The notes under the pieces were generated by a model. The model was not told the origin of the DNA and ran no database searches. It saw only the letters and a list, made by a program, of their open reading frames with translations. Of a stretch of 64,000 nt of DNA, positions 37,320-51,600 are shown in pieces (the first letter of the stretch is position 1; each line of letters starts with the position of its first letter). This DNA is from Moringa oleifera (lineage: Eukaryota > Streptophyta > Magnoliopsida > Brassicales > Moringaceae): contig JAJFZO010000094.1 of NCBI GenBank assembly GCA_021397835.1, positions 1,590,501-1,654,500 on the forward strand, read 5' to 3'. The translations under genes were made by a program, and so were the position numbers.

Positions 37320-37760
37320 AAAGCTAAGGGATCACATTGAAATATTTATCGTCATGGCAAATCTTTAAAGCTTATCGAATGCAATGAATTGCCTAGCCTT
37401 CCCAATTACCCTGATAAAGGCCACTAGGCAATGGTATAATTCCCACCCAATTAATTGTATTAATTGTTTTGAGTCTTTCAGAAAATTTTTTTATGGCACT
37501 TTGTAAGTAGCATGGTCAAGAAAGAAGAGATGACCAGTTTGTTTCGAGTAAAGAAGTAGAATAAGGAGTCTTTCCAAGATTATATGAAATGATTCATCGG
37601 TGCCACCTTTAAGGTTAAAAGCCTAAATTAGTCCATTGTAGTTTTAGTAGTGAAGAAAGGAATTTTGGTAAGAGCTTTCCATGACGCATTTAGTAGAAAA
37701 ACTCCTAAGTGCCTTAAAGAGCTATTGGTAAAAAGAGAGAAGTATATGAACTAAGAGGAA
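37320..37760 (+). pseudogene. decayed retrotransposon gag-like segment
   Basis: In changing plus-strand frames the sequence resembles the retrotransposon gag core: a tract near 37330-37440 with ARQWYNSHP-like residues, an FESFRKFF-like stretch at about 37470-37490, then a Lys-rich tract. Many stops interrupt it. The assignment is by pattern, without alignment. Confidence 0.45.
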
Positions 37761-38917
37761 AACCACAAAAGAAAGTTAGAAGCCCAACGACTACTGCTCA
37801 AGTTTACAAAGGCTAAGGAAGAAGAACACTCGATGGCACCATAGCATCCATTTAGGTGAGGCAAAGATGAAAATAATAAAAGAGGACAAAGCAACAAAAA
37901 AAGTGGGCAAAGTCCAAGAAGGAGACATAGACCAAACAAAATGGAAAAGAGGTACACCTTTCTCACCATTTTGAAAAGGCACATACTAATAAAGATCGAA
38001 AATGTTTTGTAAGTGAAGTAGGGAAAATGGATGTATTCAAAATTAGAGACGTGAAACTTGAATAAGTATTGTCACTTCCACTGATACCATGGGCACGATA
38101 TAAGGAAGTATCAATAATTAAAGGAAGAAATAAAAAGGCTTAGAAGGCTTTAAAGGCGATGACGTTATTTTGCGTTATGTTCATGATCCTCATGTTTTAG
38201 TTAGGAATGAACTTTGGAGGTGGTGGGGGAATAGGAATCGATGTGATGCTAGTAGCCATTGCCTCATGAGAAGATTGCACTACGACTAGGGACAATGGTG
38301 TCGTGATCGTTTGCAATAACGAAAGAATTGAGCAAGTAGCTACCATAAGGCCTTATGGACTTGAGGAACTGGTGAAATTGATGATGGTGCTGAGAATGAG
38401 AGGCTTTTGCTTTTGCAATAAGAAGACTAAATCTTAGAAGCCTGACATTTTTCCTGGTTAGTAGACCATTTAAGTTAGTCCGCTCGATCATGCTTGAAGA
38501 GGAATGGCTAAAAGATGACAACTTCACAAAAGAACCTAAAAGAAAATAGATAGTTAGTGAGAACTACAATGAGATGACCTAATGACTTCATAATGAGATG
38601 ACTTAATGATTTCGTGTCCAATTGACTTAGGTATTTTGCACTATAACAAACACTCCGAAGCTAGAACTTCATAACATAAGAGGATTTGACAACTCCACAA
38701 GAAAGTAAATCCACTGTGTTTTCGCTACTAAGTGGAGTCACGAAAGAAACAAACAATTGACAATCAAGGAAAAATCAATCTCACCTCACAAGCGAACTTG
38801 AAAAATCTACAAAAGGATAATTAAAATTTAATACGTCATGTTTCAATCTCGAGGGACAAAAGCGATCACCTCATGTAAGTTCAAATTCCTCCACATTGAA
38901 ACACACTAAACGATTCT

Positions 38918-39560
38918 TTTGATTGAAGGAGTAAGGGGCTTCTAATGATCCCAAACCCATCTTGAGCTTGGCCTATTAACGAAAAGTCTCCCTAGGTCCT
39001 TTCATACCAAGGCACGCTTTCTTAAGATCTACTTCAAATAGTATAACTAAGACAAATGGGATGAAGTCATGCAAAGTCAACGAAGGATACATTGGGGTAA
39101 CAAGTGATTGCCGTTAGACGGTAAAGTTTATCATCATTCGGGGATCAACAAATAGTACAAATGATAGACATCCAAGAGGCCATTACGAAAACAAATCAAC
39201 ATCCCACCTACCACAAAAAAAGCAAGCCATACTCTGATAAAATGACTAGAATACCCTCATTCTCAACCATATAAAGCAGGATTACATGTATGATAGTTTT
39301 ACAACTTTATTATCTATTGCAACACCTGGTTATTTTCATCATTAACTTAGTAATAAGATGGTATCTTAATCACACTAGCGACAACCCCTTAATTGTTCCT
39401 TCGTGTTGTAGGTTTCAAACATCAACCTATCTTACGCTGTAAATTAGCATACCTTTACCATGTATTAATCATCCATCACCCAATTTTTCAAGTGGCATCA
39501 CCTTTTGAGTGTAATGAAAGTCATCATGTTAGTTATAATTTTCTATTGGTTAATAGAATC
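38918..39560 (+). repeat. right LTR-like repeat of the gag-only element
   Basis: Second copy of the direct repeat described for 35837-36490. The ORF at 39393-39599 overlaps its end and has no recognisable domain. Confidence 0.6.
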
Positions 39561-41181
39561 TTACCAATGATAATGGTCATGCAAAATAAGAGTAATTAAA
39601 ATTTTTACTCTCTTTATGGTACCTAAGCATGATGAATACAAAAGTATGAAGAAAGATAATGAATATAAGTCAAGAATTCAGTCCTACCAAAGATTTCAAT
39701 CTATAAATTAAGTCCAAGAAAAATAGTAAAAAATTTTATATTTTATTTTTTTGTCATTTTGATCATAAAAAGGTGATGAAACTATGCAAAATACTTAAAT
39801 CGCTTCATATTACATATGATATTTGAATGATTAATAAAAATCATATGATATAATCTCTTTATATTTTTTCTATTTTTAATAATAAATTTAATTTAATCAA
39901 GAGCGTGAATTTTAAGTAGTTTTTAAAATTAAAAGTAAACAACTTCTCTCACTGGGGTTACAGTGATACCGATACAACAAGTGTTACTTAGATCAAGCAA
40001 CGTATTAATATGTTTTTTAAAAATTGTCAATAGAGTCTTTTATCCAAATTACCTTCTTTCTCGTTGGTATGTGATAAGCTTGAATTTATCTTTAATGATG
40101 CGTTTATTACTTGTTTGCATAAAAATGCTTGTCTTCAACTTGTTAAGTTGCACAATCGTCCAAATTTTAATTCTCCTCGAATTTCTGAAGATGACTTTGG
40201 ATACATTAAACTCTAAATTTTTGAATTGTCTTTAATTTCACTCATCAAAGTCAGGTTCGTTGTTGAGCAAGAAAAAATAATAAAGTATGAATCATAGAAT
40301 TAAGAAAAATCTTTTACCCTAAATGCCCATGAACTAACACACAAATGACCATAATAAAATACCAAAAAAATAAAAAAATAAAAGAAGTAAGTTTCTTATA
40401 TATATATATATATTGTCGCATAATTAATAAGATTCAATAAAATTTGTGAAAATTAGGTTATAAAAGTTAATAGGATTATCACAGACAGAATTCTTTACAC
40501 CTGGCCTCTTACAATAGGCTCAATCTAAAACCCAAGGCCTACCCTCTTCCAAAGATTTAAAAACTAGAGGTGTGCAAGAAACAAACAACCAAAACCTTAT
40601 CAATGACTCACCTTTCTTACGAACCAATATAAATCCACCCAGTGCAATTATATCTCCACAACTTCATTAGTACAAAATCCAACAAAAAATGACACGTTTA
40701 ATCAGTTTCACTATGATCCTAAGCAGGACACTAGAAAGGAGAGAGAAAACATCAGTCAACATCTGAGAACTTCTGCTTGCAAATTCAACAGTTTGACAGG
40801 TTCAGGCTAATGCTCTTAAGTCCATATTAATCACACATCACCTTGGGATTGGACCACTATACTATCAACTCCAGAATCAGCTACCACCTGTGACCAAACG
40901 TCTAAAACAGCTCAAGCGTAGGAGTTAGTGCTTTTGTGTGCACAAAAGTGTTAGAGCAAGAGAGGATGAAAGTATAACCGATTCATTATCGGTATAGATA
41001 AATTTCTATATCAAAATCAAAAACTGTGCTGGCTACTCAGTATAAAAGCACTGTAATGTAGCTAACATCAAGGAAAAGTTTATGATAGCAGCGACATCAA
41101 CAGGGAGAAAAAGACCAATCATTGGACAAGCAACGTCCATTTTGGTTGCCGAGTCTTTTTCCTACGTAAAAGAAAAAGATC
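39561..41181. other. AT-rich intergenic DNA and probable 3' UTR of the WRKY gene
   Basis: No domain is recognised in the short frame at 39963-40235. A short TA run lies near 40400-40414. The part next to 41181 is probably the 3' UTR of the minus-strand WRKY gene. Confidence 0.5.
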
Positions 41182-44100
41182 TTAAGATGAAAAATGTCCC
41201 ACCACTTGCTGATATACTGACAAAGATGATGAGGATGATGATGCATTTGCATGATCAACAATGGTGAAGCAGGCATCATAAGGACTACCATCCTTCTGCT
41301 CCTGCTTAGGCCTTATAAACCTCACATCATTCTCTTTCGACTGCTGCCCTGTATCAGAAGATGGAACCTGACCCATTGGTTTCTCACTACTATTAAAATC
41401 AAAACCAGCAAGAGCAAGATTTGCAGGTAGAGGGAGATTTAAGGGCAACGAAATTGGGAAATCTGGCACCATAGAGGGGATTAGACCAACTTGATGAGCT
41501 GCAATACGGTTCAGATTCAGCCCATAGGAACCATAAGGCATGGTATTTTGCATGGTAGGGTTCATTTTGTACATGGGAAAAGCCCCACAGCTCATATCAT
41601 TGCTCAAATTTCCAAGAAAACTGGGTTTCAGGTATTTATTGTTGAAATCAGGCTTTCCATTAAAAGGAGGTGGAATATCCTGAATTTGAGTTTCAGGCTT
41701 TGGGACAAGGCTGCTTCTAGGGAATGCCAAGGTCGATTGTGTGTTTGCAGCACTTCTGGATAAGTTACCAGCAATCGAGTTAGTGTGACTGGCATTTCTG
41801 GCTATTGGTACTTCATGATCGTGTTTTCCCTCATAGGTTGTTATTACACATTTTAGATTGTGAGAAGCTCTCTCCACGTGTTTTCTCACTAGACATCCAG
41901 CACTTGTACATTTATAGTAGCTCCTGCAGGGCATTGGGCTCGAATTAATAATATCAAGTATGAGCTTTATATCTTGCAACACTAACAACAGAGAACTTGA
42001 ATCCTCAAGCTGCAAGCCCCATTGAAATGCGTCAAATAGTTTAGGATAAACTTCACTCATCCTAGTGTTTTCAACATCTAGGTTCACATTTCTGTGTTTC
42101 TAGACAGATAGGTAGAGAAAATAGCAAAAAGTAGGAAACTTCATCTATCTTAGTGTCTTTGACATCTATTTCACAATTCATTTGGTTATTGACACAAATT
42201 TCATTGAGCATGCACACAGGTAGAGAAACAGAAAGCAGCAAAAGAGGAGAAATACCTAGGATTTGGATTTCCTTTCACAACCTTTTGCCCATACTTCCGC
42301 CAGCGGTACCCATCATCAAGTATGTCTACTTCACTCTCTATCTGGACAATAACTCTTGGTTCACGAACAGCCCTGGATCCCAAATTTGTTTCATTAAAGC
42401 AGCTTTCTGTCTTCCTGAAATACAAAGTCAAAGGAAAGGATAGATAAAAGTTTGCGTAGCTCCATTAGCATAAAAGTTAACTATAATGAAATACAGCAAA
42501 GCACCTTCTTTTTGACTCAGATTCATCATCATCAGCACTATCATCAACTGATATGCTTCCTTGGGTGGCCCCATCATCATCATCATGACTGGCAAGTGTA
42601 GATGAAAGCTCCGGAGTTTCTGCAGATTCAAGTACACCCACAGATCTCCCTTGAGTGGTTGACAATGGATCAGAAAGCTCGGTCAAGACAGACACTGAGG
42701 ACGTCCTTTCCAAACCGTCAGCCCTCCAATCAGAACCTGTCAGAATATTTCCGCAAACAGAACCACCTTCAATTTTAACATTTGTTACACTCCCCTCAGC
42801 CATCTCAGACTCATCAATTGAAAATGTTGATCCAAATGATGCTCGGCGGCTCAGCTGAGGTTTTGGGTGATTATGGGCACCCTTGTATATGATCTCTGTT
42901 ATCTGACCATCGTGAGAACGTTCCACCTTCTTTTTAACTTGACAATTTGGATGGGTACACTTATAGTAGCTCCTAGGATATTCACTACCCTTTACCTGTT
43001 TCTGCCCATACTTTCTCCAATTATACCCGTCCTCAGAATTTCTTAATGTTCCAACTGGAGGGTTTGTCCTCTTCAGGTCACCTTCGGAATGCTGATGTCT
43101 CTCACCATCTTCTCCACTGACAGGACATTTGAGTAGAGAACTTTCACCTCTGGCCATGCCAGAATGACACATTGGCAAGTTACCAGAGCTTCCGGTCACA
43201 ATCATGTCATCTAAAACTTTGACATTGATGACTGAATCCATATCAAAACTGGTTGAAGTAACTCCTTTTGAAAACTCTGCTGGAAATTCGAAGTTCATTA
43301 GTTGTTCTCCTGAGACATGAGCTTGATAATCAGCACCATCTTTCTCAACGAGATCAAAAGGGCATGAAACCTAAATAAAAAACCACACAAGAAGGATCTT
43401 TTATTGATTCATCAATCAGGTGGGAGAACAGACTGAGCATGCAATCTGTGAACCAAAAATAATATGTTAATACAGGAGCTCATAAAGATCTACTGATCTC
43501 CATTTGCAGCCTGAAGTGTGGGTGCCCAAAGAACCTTGTAAAGCGGTTTGAGATAGACATCTTTCAAAGCATCAACTATCCTCCAGATGGTGTACCACAA
43601 CATTTTGACTAAATGTGTCACATTTTGTACAAAAGAGAAGCAGAATGAGAAAGACTCCATACTACTAATCACTAATAACCATTCTCCTGCAATAGGATAG
43701 TGCATAGATATAAATCAAACTAGAGCCAGTTCACATCTGCTAGCATTTTGCATATGGGCCATTACATCATCAACTGGATTGAATATCTCCAGTCCTTAAC
43801 AATGCAACAAATAGATAAACATGCTCCCCTAATAAAACATGTTTAATGCATTGAATAATCCCTTCACTACTGCAATCAAGCACCGTGGTCATAAATCTCA
43901 AGTCCTACAGCAATTCAACTCCTAAGGAGGAAATACTTTTCTCATCACCAAATTAACAGGAAACTATATTCACTGCTCCTTGGCACTTCATCTAAAAAAT
44001 CCCACACTGCTTATGTCAAAATAAACAAGTAGCCACTATTGCTGGGACAAAAAATTTTCAAAGCTTCACGAGAACATGTGACATGGATCTATTAACACTA

Positions 44101-47100
44101 AATGCTACTTCATACAGACCCCTTTGTGCCTGTGACAATCAAATCTGTCCTCAGAAATTTTATAATTAGTTCTACATCATTATATCGCTTCAGATTCACA
44201 AAAGCTTCAGTTTCCAGCAGAACTGGAAGGAATTTGTCCAGTATGTGACCAAGAATATGCATTTCGCTTAAATGGTAAGCAAAGGGCTCCATAACATGCC
44301 TATCCATGTGAGCCAGAAAGGAACAGACCTGCCTCCTGAACATCCATCTAACCCCGACTACAAAGTGGACAGATCATATTGAGACAAGAGAATCTAGTAG
44401 TAACCAAATGCCTGGGCATCTACATGAGGACAAATAACTTTGCACCATGAATCAGATATCAAACAGCCATATGGAGATTATGATAATGTGGAATATCCCA
44501 CACAATATCATGAAAAAAGTTGAAGCCAATCTTAAAGTGTAACTAACAGATACATGGATGGAGTAAGCAAATCTTGTTTTAGTTCCCACAGCCTCCTGCT
44601 GTACCAAAATACTATAAGATTTACATATTATGTCACTTCCCCAAGTTTTCATCTCAATCAACTCAAATGAGGGAGTTATGAACATGAATTTCCATTATGT
44701 AACATCACAAGTGCTTGATTAAACTGGGTCAGTCCTAAAGCAGACAAAAACAGCTGTGATAGGATCGTGTTAAGTTAGAGAACTCGACAAATGACTAAAT
44801 TGATTTCTCTCCAGGTTTTACATCATAAAGTTTAAAGTAATGAGAAAAAAACAGCAGATGATAGACGTGCACTGCAAGCCCACAACAAATACGGTCACTC
44901 AATATGCGGGAGAAGGCAGCTTGGAGACAGGGAGAACAAACTCATAACTAATATGAATCATTGGAGAAGGCTGATAAACACACTGCCAAGGAAACTGATT
45001 TGGAAGGTAGGTGCACCGCTAGATGTGTCTTTCTTTGTATTAGAGGTGGCTTGGGGGAAGTCTGAACCCATGAAAATCTACAAAAAGGGAAAAACTTCCT
45101 AGCCAATAGGTGCTTTTTCTACAAGAACATGAGAAGACAGTCAATCACATTTTGATTTAATGCAAATGGTCTAGACATATATGGGATAGAGTTTTGAATT
45201 TGTTTAGTTGGCGCGGGGGCAGGCGAAAATGAGAGCTTTTGAAGGAGTAGAAACACCTCTTGTAAAGCTTAGAGATAGATGGATTCATACTTTAAAGCTT
45301 GAGTAATGGCAAATTCTTCTGTAAATGAGGAGATTTTTAAAGTCATAGATGTCCTAGCCTCTAGAGAGCTAACCATATGTGCACATGGTGGCACCCTTTT
45401 GCTGCCTTTCGTAATCAATATATATTAATATTATTCTGCTCCTGATAATTTAAAAAAAATTAAGAAAAAAAACAACAACAATGGTCCCACAAACAAACTT
45501 TGCATCACCAAAAAGTTAAGAAACAACCGTATAAAACATAACGATCATCTGCAAGTACATTCCTTTGTGTTCATTTTTGCATGCATTTTTGCAATCAAAT
45601 GCCTTCGCAAGTGGTTTACACACACACACACACACATATATATAAATGATCAGTTTCTTAAAAAGTGCTCGAGTATAGCTCTCTTCTCACAATCATGCAT
45701 CCCATTCACATTCCAAGATAATACCTTCAACCCCATAACTACAGTGTGTGTCTTTCCTTGTGCATGTATTACCGTTTAGAGTTTATTAATCTGACCAAAG
45801 GAACCAAGAACTTATAATGTTGACAAACCAGAGCAATTAGAAGAATCAGCCAGTACCTGATTTTCCAAACTGGAAAAAACAGAGAGAGAATCTAAATCCC
45901 CTTGAAGCTTGAATCTTAAGGAAGAACAAATATTCCTGCATCTGTCTGCATCTGCAGGATCCACTGCATTCAGCACTGAACTTTCATGATTTGAAAGGGG
46001 AAACACAAAGGTTCCAGTAGTGGGAGATGACTGCAGTTAAACCAAAAATGAAAATCTATAAATATATAAAATATATTAAAAAGGGTAAAAAAGGGAACTT
46101 CATTTGTTAAGAATACATCGAACATATTGACAAGAAATTCTACGTTCATAATTTTAGCTCACCATAACAAAATTTTGAGCAAATTCATCTTCAAGAAACA
46201 AATCGAGTCCCAAAATAAATTGATGATGAAAAAGAGATTTGAACTTGTCTTGAACATTGTGGTTAAATTTTACCATCTACAGAGGTGTCCAGCAGTTAGA
46301 CAAACAAACATAATAACATATTTTGATGAAATCGTATGAAAAGAGAACAGCTTCATTCCCTTTCACCATTTTCTATACTTCTGATATTATTCTGATACAT
46401 TTCGCAGGGAAATATATTTTCTGAAATAATATGATTGTCTACAAACTAATAAATGTTTTAAGCAAGAGAATGACAAGTAAGATATTTTGATAATGCATAC
46501 TTTAGTCAATTTAAAATTTGGTCTAGGAATGTTGCTTTACTTGGAACTTAGCTTTTGTGAATTTGGGCTCCACAAAGCCAATTCCAAGTCATTGATGCTA
46601 GGTCATCAAAAGCAGCTTTGTCTTGAAACTCAGAAGCTTCAATCCATTGGAACGTTGTTCATCGCGTAGTATCATCAGTACATGCATAACTAGTCAATTG
46701 ATGTTGTTTCTTTTCCCATCTAATATTATCTATGAAAAATATAGCATTATTGGCATATTATTTAATATATTTTATTTCTTCATCAGGGCATATTATGTAA
46801 TATAAACTTCCATCTGATAGTAAGATGCATAGTGCCTGACTATGGAAATTTTGCAGTGACATGTTCAATGAGTAACATGCCGAGTCAACAAATGGATAAC
46901 TGATAACATAGGAGTACAATAATGGTGGACATCAAATGCCCCCAAAAAAGTCAAGATAAAGTAATTATGGAAGATAGACAAGAAAGAGAAAACCAAAAGA
47001 CATTAGCTTCTTACACATTTCAGTTTTAAATAAGAACAACAGTTGAGGAAGTTAATCAACAACTAAAACTATGCAAAATATGAAATTAACAAACGAGGAA

Positions 47101-48146
47101 AACAAACACCTAGACAACAGCTTGTAAAATCAGCTGTCAGTTAAAATGCAAATTAAGCTGCTGAGCTTTAAGTAGCAAGTCTCACCTTTTCCTTTTTCTT
47201 TCTGTACAAAAGAGAGGGGTCAAACTCCGGTTACCTCACTCCCCACATATTGGATAAAACATCTCCTCTAACATCATTAGACAAAACCTCACTAGTATTC
47301 AAATACTGGACATGCAAATATATAAAATATTAAGAACCATAACCACACTTATACTTCCAGGTTTCAAATAAAGGAAACAGAACAATTACATAGATACTTC
47401 ACATGTCTTGAATTATTAATAACTCAGTCCAAGGGTCATCACTTGCATACGCACTCTCATACACAAAATCATGGTCAAAAACTAATTACTGATAAGACAG
47501 AAGAAATCCAAGACAATCAAAATTTTCCAATGCTATTTAATGTCTCCTCCACCAAATTTCCACATAAAAGAAAACAGAAAAAGAAATAAATACATAAACA
47601 AACCCACTTACCAGAAAAGAACCATTTCAGTAAGTATTATTCTCTCCCACCCCCCATCCTAAATATCCAACAATCAAACACCAAGGAGATACTCAAAATA
47701 CCAAAAAACAAAAAGCCAACAAAAAAGATTACCTGAGAATTGGGCAACAAAATAGGTGAATCGAGCAAAGCGGTGGGGCTGATACCCGAAGGGATGGTTA
47801 GACAAGGCGACCAAGCCACTGGCGAAGGGAATGGACTCGTGGCCCGAAACCTGGCCGTGCTGATTCTGTCCGCATTGAAGCCACACTTTGCGGCCCTCCT
47901 CTCCGCAATGCTCCCTCTGGCCACGGCTCCTCCTGAATCATGCTCCTCCTTCTGCACACCCGAAACACCAAAAGCTAGGCCACCACCAGCTCCGACACCT
48001 GCTTCTCCGTTCTGAAAGCTGTGGTTGCAGTTGCTGTTGTTTCCTTCATCACCGTTGCCGTTCTTGTGGCGAACATCTGGGTTTCGAATTGGAGCAGTAT
48101 CGTCTAAGGGTCTACAGGCTGTAAAACCAGGAGCAGTATTGTCCAT
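41182..48146 (-). CDS. group I WRKY transcription factor with two WRKY domains
   Basis: Five coding exons on the minus strand: 48146-47733, 46030-45857, 43370-42505, 42414-42256 and 41923-41182. All junctions are GT-AG and phases agree, giving 784 residues. Residues 106-147 hold a Ser/Pro cluster ([20 protein letters not shown], then SSPTTGTF), the typical MAPK-target region of group I WRKYs. The first WRKYGQK is at about 314-320 with a CX4C...HNH zinc motif (CTHPNC, GAHNHP). The second is at about 523-529 with CTSAGC and GKHDHE. An intron after PNPR splits the second domain at the site conserved across the family. Group I proteins bind W-boxes (TTGACC/T), mainly through the C-terminal domain, in the nucleus. 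Resemblance to WRKY2/20/33-type proteins is general; I cannot assign a number. Confidence 0.93.
44985..45430 (+). mobile_element. LINE fragment (zf-RVT region) in WRKY intron 2
   Basis: Plus-strand translation around 44990-45240 resembles the C-terminal zinc-binding (zf-RVT) part of plant LINE reverse transcriptases: [20 protein letters not shown], then a WGK block, a [10 protein letters not shown] block and a decayed DHLLxHC-type region. Stops interrupt it. It lies antisense to the WRKY gene inside the intron 45856-43371. The ends are not defined. Confidence 0.6.
45619..45647. repeat. CA/TA compound microsatellite in WRKY intron 2
   Basis: A CA run of about nine units is followed by a short TA run. 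It lies within the intron and is likely polymorphic. Confidence 0.85.
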
Positions 48147-48660
48147 GATTTCACCTAGCGAGACACGTCTGAGATGGTAAACGGAGAAAAGCAGCTCTTG
48201 GAGCTTTTGTTGTTCGGGGTTGTTCGTCTACAAAAACTTCCGCTTCGCCCCAGTGATCAGTCGATTGGAACTGAAACCCAGATGACAGAGAAAACAACAG
48301 AAAATGGGACTTAACATGGCATCCAAAGTTGGTTTTGTCGGAGAGACCCTGGTAGAACAAATACAATTCCCAGTGTTTGGCTTTTCAGAAAGAAAGAGAT
48401 AGACATGGAAGGATGCCGCAACTAATTGTCCGGTATTGTGAAAATGCTGACACGTAATCACAGAGAAATGAGTTGGGCCCCACAACACTGGTCCAGGATT
48501 TTCTTTTCTTTTCTGTACGAATTTCTTAATTTGAAAATGAATGGGATTTTAATTAATGTAGGATAGACAATTAAGCTGTTCCGACATTTATGGCACGTGA
48601 CGAAATGTAGGCCACATGTGTTTTTCTTGTTGAAAATGGTTTACCCACGTGTTGTATATC
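48147..48660 (-). promoter_or_regulatory. upstream region of the WRKY gene with two G-boxes
   Basis: CACGTG occurs at 48594-48599 (context GGCACGTGAC, a strong ABRE/G-box form) and at 48646-48651 (context CCACGTGT), about 450-500 bp upstream of the ATG. An ACACGTAA half-match lies near 48451. Such elements bind bZIP and bHLH factors and often mediate ABA or light responses. No clear TATA box was identified. Confidence 0.5.
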
Positions 48661-51600
48661 TTTTGGCAACCTGAATTCCGGATTTTGTTCCACAAATCCC
48701 CAATTTTTATACACTGCTTGGTTCAAATTTTTGCAAGTGCCTCTGCTTACAATACAATGACTTAATTGGATGACATTATCTTCAAAACTATTTTCTTAAA
48801 AAATTAATAATTTCACCAGTAATCTGTAGGGGTTAGATCGTCTTTTACTTGCTTGTCTTGGCTCTTACCTGCAATTCGACATAGCTGTCCTACTTACTAC
48901 TTTGCATGGCGATCTATCACCACTGCCATTGCCTCAATCCGAACGCAAATAAATATATGATTTTGTTTCTTTGGCAGCAAAAATAAATGAACGTTGAAAA
49001 TTCAAAACAAATATTTAGTAATTGGGTCAGTCAAGTTTGATTTAATGTTAAATTTTCTTAAATAATTAAAAAATAAGTAAATATAGAAAAAAATTATGAA
49101 GTAAGCTTACATTTTAATTTTAATTTATTTATTAAATTACTTGTATATTTAACTTTTAAACTTAATTTCAATTATTTTAATAATTATAAAAATTAAAAAT
49201 ATTTTAACGGTTTAGATATCTTTAAATCTATATTTGTTACGTAGAAATAAATTGAGATTAAACAAATGTTATCCTAATCTTATATTTAAGTGCATTGATG
49301 AGATTGAGATAAGTTTATTTTATGTTTTTTTAATTCATGAGAGTCCCCTAAATCAAGATACTAGATCTTGATTTCAGTTGTATTAAAATTTTAATAAAAA
49401 ATATATATTATAATTTAATAAAATAAATTGTTAAAAATATTTCTACATTTTTTTCTCACATTAATATACTAAACTGCAAAATATTATTTTTATCTTCTTA
49501 TTAAAAAAACTTAACATTGTGAAATTTTTATCTGAATTTCATAGAGCTTAATCAAAATTGAAGCCTTTGATTTTGATAATATTATTATATTTTAAAAAAT
49601 TTAATTAAAAATATTAGTTTAACTAAATAAGATCTCATTATATATATTTTTTGTTTAGAAAATTTTATTGTTATCATTATGCAATTAAGAGTAAAACCAA
49701 TATAGATTTGATATTTTAAAAAAATTCATTTAATTTTTAAAATTTTTATAATGAATGATTCGTTAATCACATAGTAACTGTTCCATTGTGACGAATACAA
49801 CTATTTTATTAACCAAGAAAAAAGATAAAATTTTCTCAACTTCTTTTCTCTTTTGTTTTTTTGTCTCATTTCTTTCTTATCATTAATAATAAATAAATGC
49901 TTTTGACCATCGTATAGTTTTATATTTTTTTTTTCAAATTTATCTTTAAATCTTATAAAACTTTATTAATTATTTGACCAATAAAAAAGAAAAAACATTT
50001 TTTTGTTGTTCATTCCTTTTCATTTAAAATTTGAACATTTCATTTCAAATTTATTTTAATAATAATTTTTTCAATAATTTATAAAAACAAAAGGTTAAAA
50101 ATGTAATATTAATAAAATTTTAAAATAAGATATATTTAGTCTAAATTTATTTTATGAATTAAAAATCTTAAAAGAATTTTATAAAAAATAAAAATATCTT
50201 GATAATTAATAAATTATAAGATAAATATTCCAAAAAAAAAACCTAAAGTATACCTTTCTTTACAATCAAACTATGTTGCTTTGAAAGTGACAAAAACGAA
50301 TGCTAATTTTTTATTAATTATCAAAATAAATCTCGAATTCTAATATAAAAAAAAAAAACTCAGCATTAAGTGAAAGGTAGGATTGTTTTTAGAATATTTT
50401 TGTGTTTTTGACTTTCTTTTTCTACGTTTTTTTTTCCTTGACTTTTTCTCTCTTACTATTTCTAAAATCCAAAGTTTTGACTCTTTTTGTTTGCATACTA
50501 GTCATTTTCACACAGCCATCACTAAATCGACTCCATGAAAGCGAGGACAAAACAAAATCATTTTTTTAATTTATTAATTTATTTTTTTCATCATGTACAT
50601 GTATTGAAAAAAATTTGACTTATTTATATATATAACCTTTATCATATCATATCATATTATATCATATCATGTTATATCGTTGTAAAAGATATTCATTTTT
50701 TTCATGTAAATACCATAAACATGTAGCATTCAAAGCATATTTCATAAAAGAAATATCAGCATTCATAAATTGTATAAGTAAGTTGGTTTACAAAACCAAA
50801 GATTTTTATTTTTATTTTTTTTTTACATCACGTATCTTAACCCTCTCACTCTATTACATGAATATAAAACTCTCCACTAATACGAAGTGTATAAAAGTGC
50901 TCTGGAAGAAAAATGTATACTTAGTATGGTTTTCAGGATTCCTTGAAATTTTCACATTCAAACTTCACTAATTCAAAAATTTATTTGTGATTTAATGCGT
51001 AGCAGCTCAATAAGTATAAACATGTAACAACAACTAATCATGCCAAATATATTGTTTAAGATACAAATTACTACTAAATATATTATCCTTACCTATCAAA
51101 GATCAAGTATAAACAAACATATGCAAGTGATATACGATTTCATTTTCTTTTTATGTTATGGTTGACAAAATAAGCAAATGCTCACAAAAATTTCATGTAA
51201 ACATATAGATCTATAAGATTATAATTGTATCGATTTATTTCTTTATATCATAGGTTTATGACCAAAAAAAGTGATTTCGTGTATCTACCCTTAGTCAATG
51301 GAGTATCTCGTGTCACATATGAGATTGTATAACTTATCAAGTAAGTCACAATGCGCTTACTATTTTTTTATTTAGTTATGAAGTGCTGATCCAGCAAGTC
51401 TAACATACTTTTAAATGTTTAAATAATAATTCAAGATACCAATCTATTTCATAACTTCAACATACAACCTCTTTTTATACGTTCAACCATATAATTTGTT
51501 TATACTTACCTCTTGTAATTTTAAAAAATTTTAACCTTTATGTAAACTTCCTCCTCCTTACATTTCTTTACCTTGTAATTGTCTTATAAGTATGTGAGGT

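Larger units (their letters stand above)
35837..39560 (+). mobile_element. degenerate LTR-type element with gag-like remains only
   Basis: A direct repeat of roughly 600 bp occurs at about 35840-36490 and 38918-39560. Shared landmarks include AGGCATG/AGGCACG, GATAGACATCCAA, AACAATATAAAGCA/AACCATATAAAGCA and TTAATTGTTCCTTC. Similarity is only moderate, so the copies are old. The interior is about 2.4 kb and contains sequence like a Ty3-type gag in broken frames but no reverse transcriptase or integrase that I can see. This fits a non-autonomous gag-only element (TR-GAG or LARD type). The boundaries are approximate. Confidence 0.65.
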
